A stretch of 64,000 nt of DNA from positions 21,663,003 to 21,727,002 of the forward strand of contig JANCRA010000007.1 in NCBI GenBank assembly GCA_024362935.1. The letters are read 5' to 3'. Under the pieces are notes generated by a model. The model was not told the DNA's origin. It worked only from the letters and a program-made list of their open reading frames with translations, and did not search any database. Shown piece by piece: positions 13,353-23,961 of this stretch. The translations under genes were made by a program, and so were the position numbers. The stretch's first letter is position 1, and each line of letters begins with the position of its first letter. The stretch is from Setophaga petechia. Taxonomy: Eukaryota > Chordata > Aves > Passeriformes > Parulidae.

Positions 13353-16300
13353 TCATTACAGAGTGTGACATTTAGCTTAACAGAAATTGAGAAAGAAAGC
13401 CTGCCTGTTTTATATCCTGTGACTGTGATTGAAGTAAAGAATATTCTTCATAAAAATATTCAGTTTTGATAAGGAGTTTCTGATGTTTGAAAATTTGCCA
13501 CCATTGCATCTGCACAGAAATAGATAAAGGTGAATGGATCACATTTGCCATGTGTTTCTGGTGAGAGCCTGAATATATCAAGTTAGCTGCATATTGCATC
13601 ATATCAGTCTAAATATATCTAAGTCTGAGTATATCTCATTAGGCTTGTCCTGATGTGTCAAAATATGACTATTAAAAACCAAGATCATAGCTAAAGGAAT
13701 GCCTGAAACTTATTTAAACAAGAGCATATATTTAAAAAAACCCAAACCATAGTCAACCCCCACCCCAAATATTGTTCAGTGCTGTTACCAAAATTTAAGA
13801 GAAACCAGAGATCCAACACATAAGATGTTAAACTGATTGCTCTGGCATTCATTTTGCTTATGCTCATATAGGACTCAGTGTTTACAGAACTTAGATAAAC
13901 CTGTAAATGTCACCAGCAGAATAAGGTGGCTTTTTTTTTTCTCTTCTCATTCAAAAATGATATTTATAATAAAAATAGCCCTAAATTTTAAAATAAAATA
14001 AGGAATTAAGACAACAAGTATTTTGAAATTGTTTTATGTTTACTGACAAGTGAAACAGATTATTCAACCTAAGCTGAATATGGGCTATTTTTGGATAATT
14101 GATACAAGGAGTTTCACTTTTGGTTGAATGAACACTTTTAATCATAGAGAAACATTTTTGTTTCATTTTATGGTCAGTGTCCTGCCTTTTCCAATCAAAC
14201 AAGTATTCCTTTCAACAATTGTTCAGCAAATGAACCAAATCCACTTTGTTTACCTGCTCACACTCCTGCTCCATGTGCGTCTCTACATTCAGTATGAAGC
14301 ACTTGCCCACATGAATTCACTAATATAGTGCCCAGGAACTATATTCAATTAGGGTCCTTGTATGATCACTTTATAGGATAGAGAGAAGATTAAGTAGAAA
14401 AAATGGTGCAAAAACTGGGTTTAGAGTTCTGCAGAGGGAAATTATTTCCTGTATGACCACAAACCCAAGCCAGGTGGCTTCTCTGAATCAGGTCTGACTC
14501 CAGCCTGTTGAACACTGTCAGCCCAAACCCAGCTGTTGCCTCCCCACACCTAACACCCTTCTATGAACAGGGAAGTTTCTTTTCTTGCACAGGAATTAAT
14601 TGATCATAAACCCATTGGGTAATGTGGATCTATAATCCCAGCAGTCCTGACCCCTGCTACCCTGACATTGTCCATTGGCCTGAAATTGCTGGCCCTGTAG
14701 TACTTTTAGGCCATGGGATCCTATTGAATTCAGTGCTTAGCACTAGTGAACTTGGGGCTCTAAAGATTTATCTTGTTCATTAATGTTCAAAAATGATTCC
14801 TTTTAGCCAAAATCTAAGCACAGTTTTCAGACCCTTGCTCACATCTGTGCTCGATCAATTTTCTCATTCCTAGCCTTAGTCTAAAAGACTGACAAATGAG
14901 CTTTGTTTCCTTTGAACCTAATGATTATCCTAGTCTAATTGTTAATATGGATATCTTGTGTCACACAGCAGAAGAAGATTGAAAAGCAGTGATGTAAATG
15001 GAAGGTGGATAAGCTTGGATTTTCTAGTCACTTATGAAAATAAAAAGCCTGAAGAGCACGAAGTACACTGCTTAAGCTTACACACGTGCCTATTTTGAAA
15101 TGTGGGGGAGGGGAATGGTATTGACTACTTTTCAGGCATGTTCAGCATAAATTAGGATGCAAAGTGATATATAACTGTTCAGGTGTGTCTTGTTTATTTG
15201 TAGAACTGAAGCAACCTTAACAAGGTTGAGTGTTTTTAATGTATCCATTTAAATAGATGTCAATTAAATGTGGCTTCTTGGGAAATACAGCAACAGGACA
15301 GAGCTTCAGTCATTGCTGAAAGGAAAAAACAGTCTCAAACTTGACAAGAAAAGAATCTGAGTGATCATTGTTTTGATATATTGCTAAAATCTTTCTTACT
15401 TGCTCTGGACATAATTGAGGAGGGTCTACAGCCTTTTTTAAAAGTGGATAATAAATTGGCTGGGTCTACTAGATATGAAATACCACCTCAGCTGGATCTC
15501 CTAACCCCAGTTTGCTCAGGCTTTGTAAGGCAAAGGTTTTTCAGATTTTCCTGGATGGTTTAAAGAGTCAGGTGCATCAGTCAACTTCTTTTGGCTCAGA
15601 CATTTTGGAGAGAGGCTGAGTTGTAAGTTTTGCTGTCAAATGTACAGTACTTTGACAAGGTAGTAATAAATTGCAGCTCCACCTGTTGTGTACTGTGTAT
15701 TTAGCAGTTAAATTTTACAAGTTTCTTTTCCATTATTTTCCTAATGATTTTACCTAATGAATGTGCAATATTCCTGTGCCAAGCTGTTTAACATAATTTT
15801 GAGAGCACATTATGAATGCAAATACATAAAATAGAACTGGTCCGAAGAAGTATTGCCAATTGTCTACTGCTTAGTCCTGTGAAAGAATCTTCCTTAATTT
15901 CTGCCCTTCACCTTTACCTTTTTGTGTTGTGCTGCTGCTTGTTTGCCCTGGTATTTGTGCTGTAACCTGCTTGTGGGTAGTGCAGCTGTGGGGGTGACGT
16001 GAGGAGAGCCTGTTGTGGTTTGCTGTGAAGCAGAGGGAGCATGTGTGAGGGCTTCCTATCATACCACAAAGGCTGCTGGGTTTGTGTTTTGTTGTCTCAT
16101 GGTTTTGACCAGTGAGCAGTGAAGAGAATATGTCTAAATGGTTGCTAAAAGTGAAGAATATTACTTCCTGTAATATTTTCTCCCTGAAATGTGAGTTTGT
16201 TTTTATTCCCTCTCAGAGGCATCCACTCTTACAGTCTTACTTAGGTAGTTTCTTTAACATCCCTTTGCCATTATTCATCAAAAAATGTTTATGTCTGGTT

Positions 16301-18678
16301 CCTTTCACCACACTGTTTAAAACCAGAGCAGTAACAGCTCTTGAAAAGCTGATCTGAATTTTTTTCCCCACCTATCTAAGCTGAGCATAATTGCCCACAA
16401 TTGTGTGCCTTCTCTGTCCCCTGTCACCTAGTTGTCCCATATCTGACCCTCTCTCCTTGTTTTTAACACTTGTACAATGTGTAGGAAGGGATCAAGAAGA
16501 CATTTTAACTCCATAACATGTAGACAAGTGAAACAAGGAGCCAGGAAGCCATTGAGTCTGTATACAAGGAAAGATATAGCATACATATAATTACTTGAGA
16601 TGAAGAACTTTCTGGATTTATTGAAGTAAGAAAATATGCATGCATTTTTCCCTTTGCAGGTTGTGCAATATGGCACATTTTGTACTTTATTAGATGCCTA
16701 CACAAGATAATGGAATGGTCAGATTTTCTGTACATTCAAACCCATACTCTTAGCAAAATATAATTTTATCACTGTTAACTGCGTGGTTCAGATTATGATA
16801 CTTACATGCAAACACCCCCCCCTTTACAGTTCTTTAATTAAATTTGTTATACAGTTTCTTTATCATGTCCCATTTTGTTTACATAACATTTCATTACTCA
16901 GAAGAGACAACTTGGATTACTTTCCCATACATTAAAAAACATAACTACATCTTATTATTTTAGTAGTTCAGTAGTATCAAGTATCTTCCTCTGCAGACTT
17001 CTTGACATGATTTTGATATACATTCCCTCTGTGTAGTCTGTGTACGTTCTGGCTTCCTTGTTCTTTGAAGGTCATTGTAGCTGTGAATATCACGTTGAGA
17101 TATTCAGGTGTTCTGTGTGATTCCCCTATTTTACTCATTTGCTTTGGAGAGGGAAAGCTTGAGTGGTAGGTTGGTGTGACTGCTCTGGTGTTTGACTCAA
17201 GCTTGCAGAAGAGCAGCCCAGAGTATCAGGAAACAAGCTGGCTGTCTTTTGAAAACATGAATGCACTTGTCCAAATATTGTTTCTTGGCTACATAATAAT
17301 TTTGGGATCTACTGGTACCTGCTGTCCATAACCACAGCACAGTCTCAGGATTTAGGCCTTTCTCTCCTCTAGCTTGTCCTGATTTTACATCTTTGTTATG
17401 CAGACAAATTTAGCCCCTATTTTGTTTTTAATCTTTAAATGGATGACATTTTGAATTCTAGTGCATTGCAAACTTCATAATGATCTGCCAACAGCAAAAG
17501 AGGACTATAATATTGAATTGTGTCCTTAATAACATCACAAAGTACAAAGTGACTAAAAATAGCATGTATTTTTAGTAAAATTTGAGTAAATTGTAACAGA
17601 GCAGCATTTGCAAATATGCTTACCTGCTTTACATCCTTCCTGCTGTCATGCTTCATAATGCATAACAATAATTGGTTTAGCACAGGAGCAGAAAAAGCAG
17701 AAGGATATAGGAAACCTTATGGGAAGAACGACGTGGAAGTTTTCTGGTGAAATTCTTTATTATGGTGTGTTCTTTTGGTTTGTCACTTAAATACTGAATT
17801 ACAAGCTTGATTAATAGTGAAGTGATAGTATATTGAGTCTGACTTTTTACGTGGAAGAAAATTAATTTCAGTTTCTTAAAACTGAATCCACTCTGAAGAA
17901 GAAAACACAGGAAAGAGGAGTAAAGCTCATAATGTAACTACCTCAGTTAGGTGCAATTGTACTGTGTCTTTGAAAAGTATAAAAAATGTGTCATAGCCTG
18001 TGATGGAATTTTCTAATAAGAAGGTGTGCATCATAAAATAATGGCAAGAGACTTGTACCTGCCATTTAAAGAGTCAGCTGACTCTAAGGGCTGCCTGTTC
18101 AAAAATGTTCTACAAATAGTGCTTTTTAAATAAAGATTGACCAACACATGTTCTGTTAAATAAACATGGAGTGCTACACTGGGGCACAGTTTCTAGGGGC
18201 TATTGCAACTTTGAAATGGCAGTAATATTGAATTTTCTGCAAGATGAAACAATGGAAGTAAACCTTGAGATAGCCTGGAAAAAGAATGGCTCATATCTTG
18301 GAGAAATATTTTTTTAGGCAGTTGGAAATAAGTTAACCTTCTTTATAGTTAAAGGTAGAGCCATTAAGTCCACATTGCAAAATAAAAACTGTGTAAATAT
18401 TTTGTGATACTCCAGGCAGCTGCCAAATTATTAGGTGAAGTCAGTAAGAAATGGAAAGTATGCTTTGTTGTGGAAACTGTCAAAATCTGTTTTGTATTAA
18501 AAAATTCCTGCTGCCTGATTCTAAAATTTTCTGCTATGAATTAATTACCCAGCTAGGTCACTTCTGCTGTAATTAGTTCTGCATTAGTGGAACGCTGCAC
18601 CTAAATAAATTAAAAAGGTGAGAATTCTGTTCCATTCCACTCTGCTTTTCAGTTTCCTTCAGTTCAATTTCTAGGATT

Positions 18679-18692
18679 AAAAAAAAAAAAAA
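18679..18692. repeat. Poly-A run
   Basis: This is an uninterrupted run of 14 A. No retrogene body is seen on either side. Confidence 0.9.
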
Positions 18693-19054
18693 GGCTTCTA
18701 ATTGATGTTTCCTTCACCTGCACAATTCACAACACATCACTTAGGTGAACATCTGCTTTGTTTTCTCTCTGTAGATAACACAAAGATGTGTCTAATCCTC
18801 ATCAGCAATTCCTTCAGCTTCTCTGATGCTGGCTCTTTTTCCTGCAGCTTATTTCAGTGGAGTGTGCAGAAGGAGCTCTGGCAGGACTCACTGTGCTGTT
18901 AGGTGGTACCTGTTGCTTTTGCTCAAGAGCCAAATTTTATCTTGGTTTGATTTGCATAAACTCTTAAGAAGGGGGGCATTTTGTATAATATTATTCCTAA
19001 GTTTTTCTTCCCTTTGCAACAACATTATCTATGTTGTTATAGATAAGTAAGAAT

Positions 19055-19080
19055 AGTAAGAATAAGTACTTATTCTTACT
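19055..19080. repeat. 26-bp perfect palindrome
   Basis: The sequence from 19055 to 19080 equals its own reverse complement over all 26 bases, with half-site AGTAAGAATAAGT. It has no spacer. A partial third copy of the half-site (AAGTAAGAATA) precedes it. Confidence 0.95.
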
Positions 19081-19470
19081 TACCTCTCTCTTTTATATTA
19101 ATTGATCACATTATCTCCTCAGCTTGATGGTGTGGGAGCTTTCCTGTACCACTAAAAATTGAACATATAGTTGAAAGATTTCTGTGAATCATGGCAATAG
19201 CCTTTTCCCAGTTTTCATTACTTTGGCTTAGGTACGTCCATCTTTATTAAATGCTTTACTACCTGTAAATATAGAAGGTGTAAATCTCACACATGCTGCT
19301 GTTTGTATGTTCTGTAATGTAAGTAGGTCTGGAAATGCTGCAGTGTCACTGCAAGGTGCATCAGTTCTACCACCTAGTAACTGTTACAACAACTAATTAA
19401 AAGAAGATAAATTAGTAATTTAGATGTTTTATTTGCAGTGTTCTACTAGAGGAACAGAAAAGGACATAAA

Positions 19471-19492
19471 TATTCTTTATAGATAAAGAATA
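19471..19492. repeat. Inverted repeat, 10-bp arms
   Basis: TATTCTTTAT and its exact reverse complement ATAAAGAATA are separated by two bases. This could form a hairpin in single-stranded DNA. Confidence 0.9.
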
Positions 19493-19504
19493 ATAGGAGT
19501 TGTT

Positions 19505-19523
19505 ATTATAACAGCGTTATAAT
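19505..19523. repeat. Inverted repeat, 8-bp arms
   Basis: ATTATAAC and its reverse complement GTTATAAT flank AGC. It lies 12 bp from the preceding inverted repeat. Confidence 0.85.
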
Positions 19524-20348
19524 TTTATTATAATTTAACAGTGTTTATTTCTAGTATTATATGGTTATATGAGAAGTTTTTGAAATGTCCACAGAAATAT
19601 TATTGAGTCATTGCTGAGATAAGTAACATTTACAGCTGCCTAAATTTAGGCTGTTCAACCCTGTTTGTGTAGCTCCTCATCTCTGGCAGATTGCTTGGTA
19701 TTTCTTAGCTAATGGAAAGATCTTTAATACTAGCAGTGAGATAAATGGGGCCAGCTAAATGCTGCTCAAAATCCAGGCAGATTTACCTTTGTAAACTATG
19801 CTTGGAAGAGATGTGTAACTGTCAAAGGATCTGTCTGGCCATGTATAGTGATGGGATTATGCAGATATGGCTCTGCTTGTTGCTAAAGGTTCACAAGGCT
19901 CTCATGAGACTAAAGTATAAAGAAAACCATTGATGTACCAGCACAAAAATCAAAGAATAGTCCAATAACAATCACGACAAGGAGAAGCAGCTACCATAGG
20001 CAGAGTAACTAAAGAGAACAGTTTTGAATCTTGTTACTGAACAGAGAGACTGAAGGATGAGTGAAAATAATAGTTTCCAGGGAATATAGGAATATTGATG
20101 TGAGTAGGAAACAGCTCCTGCCAGGATTTGTCACCAATTACTTTTTCTCTATGCTGTAAGGGAGAACCCTATTGCTCTATTTAATTATTCAGTGCTATGA
20201 TATTGCTGTTCCCTAGTTTCTTCAGAAAGGGCTCAGATAGAATACCTGTGTATGCAGTAATTAAACAAGCTGTTAGCCCTTGGTATGATTTGAGAGATGT
20301 TGCCAAATAAATTCTTTTTATTCAGATTTTAATTTTTACTTAGGTAGC

Positions 20349-20363
20349 AAAAAAAAAAAAAAA
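20349..20363. repeat. Poly-A run
   Basis: A run of 15 A followed by GAAAAGA. There is no clear retroposed unit upstream. Confidence 0.85.
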
Positions 20364-20647
20364 GAAAAGATAACCAGCTCTTTTGACCGTATATATCAGA
20401 AATATTGTACATTTGATGACAACAGCTGCAGAATTTTGTATCCTCTCTAAGTCTACTTTATATGCCAAATAGCATCACACAGCCAAGCAAGTGCATTCAA
20501 AGCATACCACCATTTAATAAGGTTTTTTGAAATTCTTGGTCATATGACTTCTTCTGGAGTTTATCACCTTTGATGGGAATAATTCAAGCACCTATAGCTC
20601 AGAACTGCTCCCTAAAAATATTCTAGTGGTTCAAAGAATAAAAATAT

Positions 20648-20870
20648 CACAGAATCAGTTAGGCTGGAAAATACCTCTAATGTTGAATCCCACCTTTGAC
20701 TGAGCACCACCTTGTCAACCAAGTGCCACATCCAGTGTTTCCTTAAACACCTCCAGGGATGGTGACACTACCACCTCCCTGTGCCCTCATTCCTATGCCG
20801 AATCACCCCTTCTGTGAAGAAATTCCTCCTAATGTCTAACCTGAATGTCCCCAGCTGCAGCTTGAGACTA
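20648..20870 (-). mobile_element. CR1 LINE 3' fragment, upstream of DNTT
   Basis: The + strand reads like the reverse complement of a CR1 3' end. It starts TCACAGAATCAGTTAGGCTGG and runs through segments such as CACCTCCAGGGATGGTGAC and GAAGAAATTCCTCCTAATGTC. The copy is diverged and 5'-truncated, as most avian CR1 copies are. It has no intact reverse transcriptase. Confidence 0.88.
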
Positions 20871-23474
20871 TAAAAAGAAATGTGGGAGAATTAATTTTTA
20901 AAACAGGACAAACACCTGCTATATGGTTTTTAGGCACTGAAAGATTGATATAATGGGTATAAACGACAAAGGAAATGCTTAGCAGCCAAGAAAGCCAGAA
21001 TTCAAACAGAAGAATAGTAATGGGAATATCTAGACAAAAACAAATGTGAGAAGTATTAAAAAAATTCCATGAATTGGTTAACTGGAAAATACTGAATTAC
21101 TGAAGAAAAATTACTAAATGAAAGCTAGGGAAAATTAATCATTGTGTAACAATACTGCATGAGATGCTGTTAAGCCTATGTGAAATAAGAAGCATCCAAT
21201 CACTTCTCTGATTTTTACTGTTGGTATTTGAGAGATGTTTTCTCTGAAGGTTAGCAGATTGTAGATATGTATTAAAAGAAAATTTCACAATTCTCTTCAT
21301 GAAAGTGACATGAATGGACAAGTACTACTTTATAAAATATTTACAATGCAGCTCACACGATATCAGGGCACTGAAAGACTGACAATAATCAAGAATGTGC
21401 AGTGAAAACGTGAATACTGAAATTCAGAGGAGCTGTACTTTGCAGCACTTTTCCTCTCAAAGAACCTCCCTTTGAAGTTGATCAGTACTCTGCTCCTCAG
21501 AGGACTTTGGAATGCTGTTGTTGGCACCCACATCACAAGTGATGAAAAATGTTTGCTTAAATGGCCATCAGTATTTGTGTTGAATTCTTAATCTTTGCCT
21601 TTGATAGTGTTCAACAGTGATCCATAGCAAGAACATAAAAGTTTGTTCAGATTTCCCTCAAGGAATGTGAAATACTCTGCACTCCATGAGGCTGTAATGA
21701 GATGGAAAATTTCTGCAAGTTTCAGTGGTTTTAGGCCATGAATCATATGTGATGCTGTGGCTCAGGTAGAAGTATACTTTTCCTTTGTCATAAATAAGAG
21801 ACATGCCTTTTCTCTGTTGTATTTGCTTTCTCTCTAATGCATGTTCTACTTTCTGTGGTAATGTCAAAAATATTGTGGTATAATATTGTAGGAGAGTAAG
21901 TAATTCACTCGTCTGGGATATGGAAATCCTTTTAATTTTAGAAGGTGCATTTAGTAAAATTGCATCATTGGCAGAGACTTTTTCATATTATACCGTGTTT
22001 ATTAGAGAAAATCTCTTTGCATTAGGTTCAAAGCCAGAAATTGATTTCCAAAGGAGCTGAGTGCCTAGGTTGCTTAGATATTTTGAAAATCCCACTAGGT
22101 GTCTGTTTGCAGCTTTTTGGCGCCTAAATACCCTTGAAAATCTGGCTTAAGAGTTATAAAAGTAACACAAAGGAATAAAAACTTGTTATTCAAGCCAGAA
22201 GGATTTTACTGGCACTGAGCATATTGATGTTACACTGGGGAAAATTATATTTACATGTTTTAGGGCACTGAATTAATTATGACATAAAATAAAACTTTGT
22301 TTAACATATGTAAAGAATCTGTTCTCCAATACATTATTCCTTGTAGGGATTGAGATAAAGTGTTTTACCAAGCCTAGGAAAGCTATAAACAGGGAAGTGA
22401 CCAATGTTCAATGGTTGATTAGTAGTCTGGAAAAAAGACATGGAACAACCAAAACAGATTGCTCAGCCTTAATGCCAGATCCATTCCTATTATATTTTTT
22501 TTCTTTTGCTTCCTTGCTGCTCTTCTTTTCCTTAAGCCTCTTTAAGTCAGCTTGTCCATTTTCCAGTTCCTATGAAAATATCTCATATAATTTCAAAATA
22601 ACCTTGAAATAATTTATTTTGACAATTTTAATATTATAAATCCAAAAGAGGAATAGATATTTTGGCTTCTGGGTTATCCCTAGGCAAGGGAAGAAATGAA
22701 TCCAGTCTAATCTATATACTGCACTATGTATATATTTTTTCATGGCCTCAGGAAGACCCCAGAGCTGAAAGCTCTATATTAATTTTTGGATGGTTAGTTT
22801 CTATTTGGATGAAAGGTCTTTCTTTATATCTGCAATAATAAAATTGAAGTAGCAAGAGCTATAGGACTCAGAAAATGTCTGCAATACTTTTACAATTTAA
22901 CTTTAAATTCAGGACCATAATTGCAGGAAGCAGGTTTTGACTAATTTTCCTGAAATTCAGCTTGTATATCCATCTGTGATAAAAGAACTGAAAATATAAT
23001 TGATGGATCTGACTTAGGAATTTTTCCACCTTGCTTCCCCATGAGAACATGAGCAATGAGAATTGTAACATAGCATTTCTGATGTGTTGTGAAGGACTGG
23101 TAAAATCCAAATTCTCTGCTATGTTAAAAATAAAAATCCAGCTTGACATGGGAATAGGGGTATTCACCACTGAAGTAGATTTGTGCTGAAGTAGATGCAG
23201 AGGCTGTAAACCTGGTTCATTGTGCTCACCTTGCTCTAATAGAAATCCAGGGAGATACAGAACTGCATCCAACGTGACTCTGGCAAAAACTTTGGTGTAG
23301 TTCTGGGATGAGATTTACCTACTCCTCCAGAGGAGGAATGTAAATGGCCTCCATAATCTCCTCTGTGGCTGTTTGGAGGTCACTGGGTGCTTAAATGAAA
23401 AAAGGTGGAACTGAGCCATTCAATCAGCTGAAGACCTGGTTGAAATTTTGAGATGATTTGGCTGCTCAATTTTA
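20871..23474. other. DNTT upstream region, no gene recognised
   Basis: This is unique sequence between the CR1 fragment and the tandem duplication before DNTT. It may hold DNTT regulatory sequence. A minus-strand frame at 22868-23272 is open for 134 codons, but it starts from a TTG and resembles nothing I know. A small inverted repeat, CTCCT CCAG AGGAG, lies at 23322-23335. Confidence 0.5.
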
Positions 23475-23537
23475 TCTGGATAATCTGGATAATAGGCAAT
23501 GGCTGTTTTATCTGGATAATAGGCAATGGCTGTTTTA
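23475..23537. repeat. 27-bp perfect tandem duplication upstream of DNTT
   Basis: The 27-base unit beginning TCTGGATAATAGGCAATGGC occurs twice without mismatch, at 23484-23510 and 23511-23537. A further partial copy, TCTGGATAA, lies at 23475-23483. The array ends about 220 bp before the DNTT start codon, so it falls in the likely promoter or 5' untranslated region. Confidence 0.95.
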
Positions 23538-23587
23538 AGGAATGAAATAATTTTTGCACCTGTCTGGAGTATTTCTGTTGAAGAAGT

Positions 23588-23758
23588 CCCAGCTGGCAGA
23601 GAGCCAGTGATGTTTCTGCTTGTATAGCACCTGGTTTTGATTTCAGAGGGGAAACAAGAAAATTACTTCAATGGGTGGTGACATTAAATACAGCTGTTGC
23701 CTGGCAGAAAGCATGTTACCTCTATTTTACCAAAGTGAGAGCATTTCTACCTTGCATC
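23588..23758 (+). promoter_or_regulatory. Putative DNTT proximal promoter / 5' UTR with E-boxes
   Basis: This segment directly precedes the DNTT start codon. It contains three E-box motifs: CAGCTG at 23590-23595, CACCTG at 23628-23633 and CAGCTG at 23691-23696. A GGGGAAAC stretch near 23648 resembles Ets or Ikaros-type sites. I see no convincing TATA box close to the start and no CpG island, which fits a tissue-restricted gene; mammalian TdT promoters are initiator-driven. The transcription start cannot be placed from sequence alone, and E-boxes are short enough to occur by chance. Confidence 0.35.
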
Positions 23759-23961
23759 ATGGATAGGTTCAAAGCTCCAGCTGTAATCTCCCAGAGGAAG
23801 AGACAGAAAGGGTTGCATTCCCCAAAACTTTCTTGCAGTTATGAAATAAAGTTCAGTAACTTTGTCATTTTTATTATGCAGAGGAAGATGGGGGTGACCA
23901 GAAGGATGTTTTTGATGGAACTGGGAAGAAGAAAAGGTTTCAGAGTAGAAAGTGAGCTAAG
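23759..23961 (+). CDS. DNTT: DNTT exon 1 (start codon, basic NLS-like stretch, first half of BRCT)
   Basis: This exon encodes residues 1-67 plus two bases of codon 68. It begins MDRFKAPAVISQRKRQKG, where the basic run QRKRQKG (residues 12-18) sits where TdT has its nuclear localisation signal. It continues into the first BRCT strands and helix, including the segments FVIFIMQRKMG and RRMFLMELGRRKGFRVE. The ATG at 23759 is chosen because its position and N-terminus match TdT and it has G at +4. The frame stays open upstream to a GTG at 23675, but I see no upstream in-frame ATG. The exon ends at ctaAG with donor GTAGGA, splitting the serine codon AG|T with exon 2. The BRCT domain mediates protein contacts, including with Ku and other end-joining factors in studied homologues. 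Confidence 0.95.

Larger units (their letters stand above)
12452..20647. other. Intergenic DNA, no gene recognised
   Basis: This lies between the solo LTR and the upstream CR1 fragment. It contains a possible CR1 remnant, a poly-A run, the 26-bp palindrome and two hairpins. No coding exon or RNA gene is recognised on either strand. Confidence 0.6.

Noticed and set aside
15816..15823. Octamer motif ATGCAAAT (also at 48309-48316, and reverse at 56995-57002)
   Set aside because: A lymphoid octamer is tempting near DNTT, but about this many 8-base matches are expected by chance in an AT-rich window and none lies in the proximal promoter.
22530..22562. Minus-strand ATGGACAAGCTG resembling the first codons of BLNK
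   Set aside because: Only four codons match before an in-frame stop, and no donor or continuing similarity is present.
22868..23272. Minus-strand open frame of 134 codons, divergent from DNTT
   Set aside because: It begins with TTG, the first ATG comes about 40 codons in, and the peptide resembles no family I know. Frames of this length are expected by chance in 64 kb on two strands.
23675..23758. Upstream extension of the DNTT frame by 28 codons
   Set aside because: It begins with GTG, has no in-frame ATG and has no counterpart in TdT. Translation is placed at the ATG at 23759.
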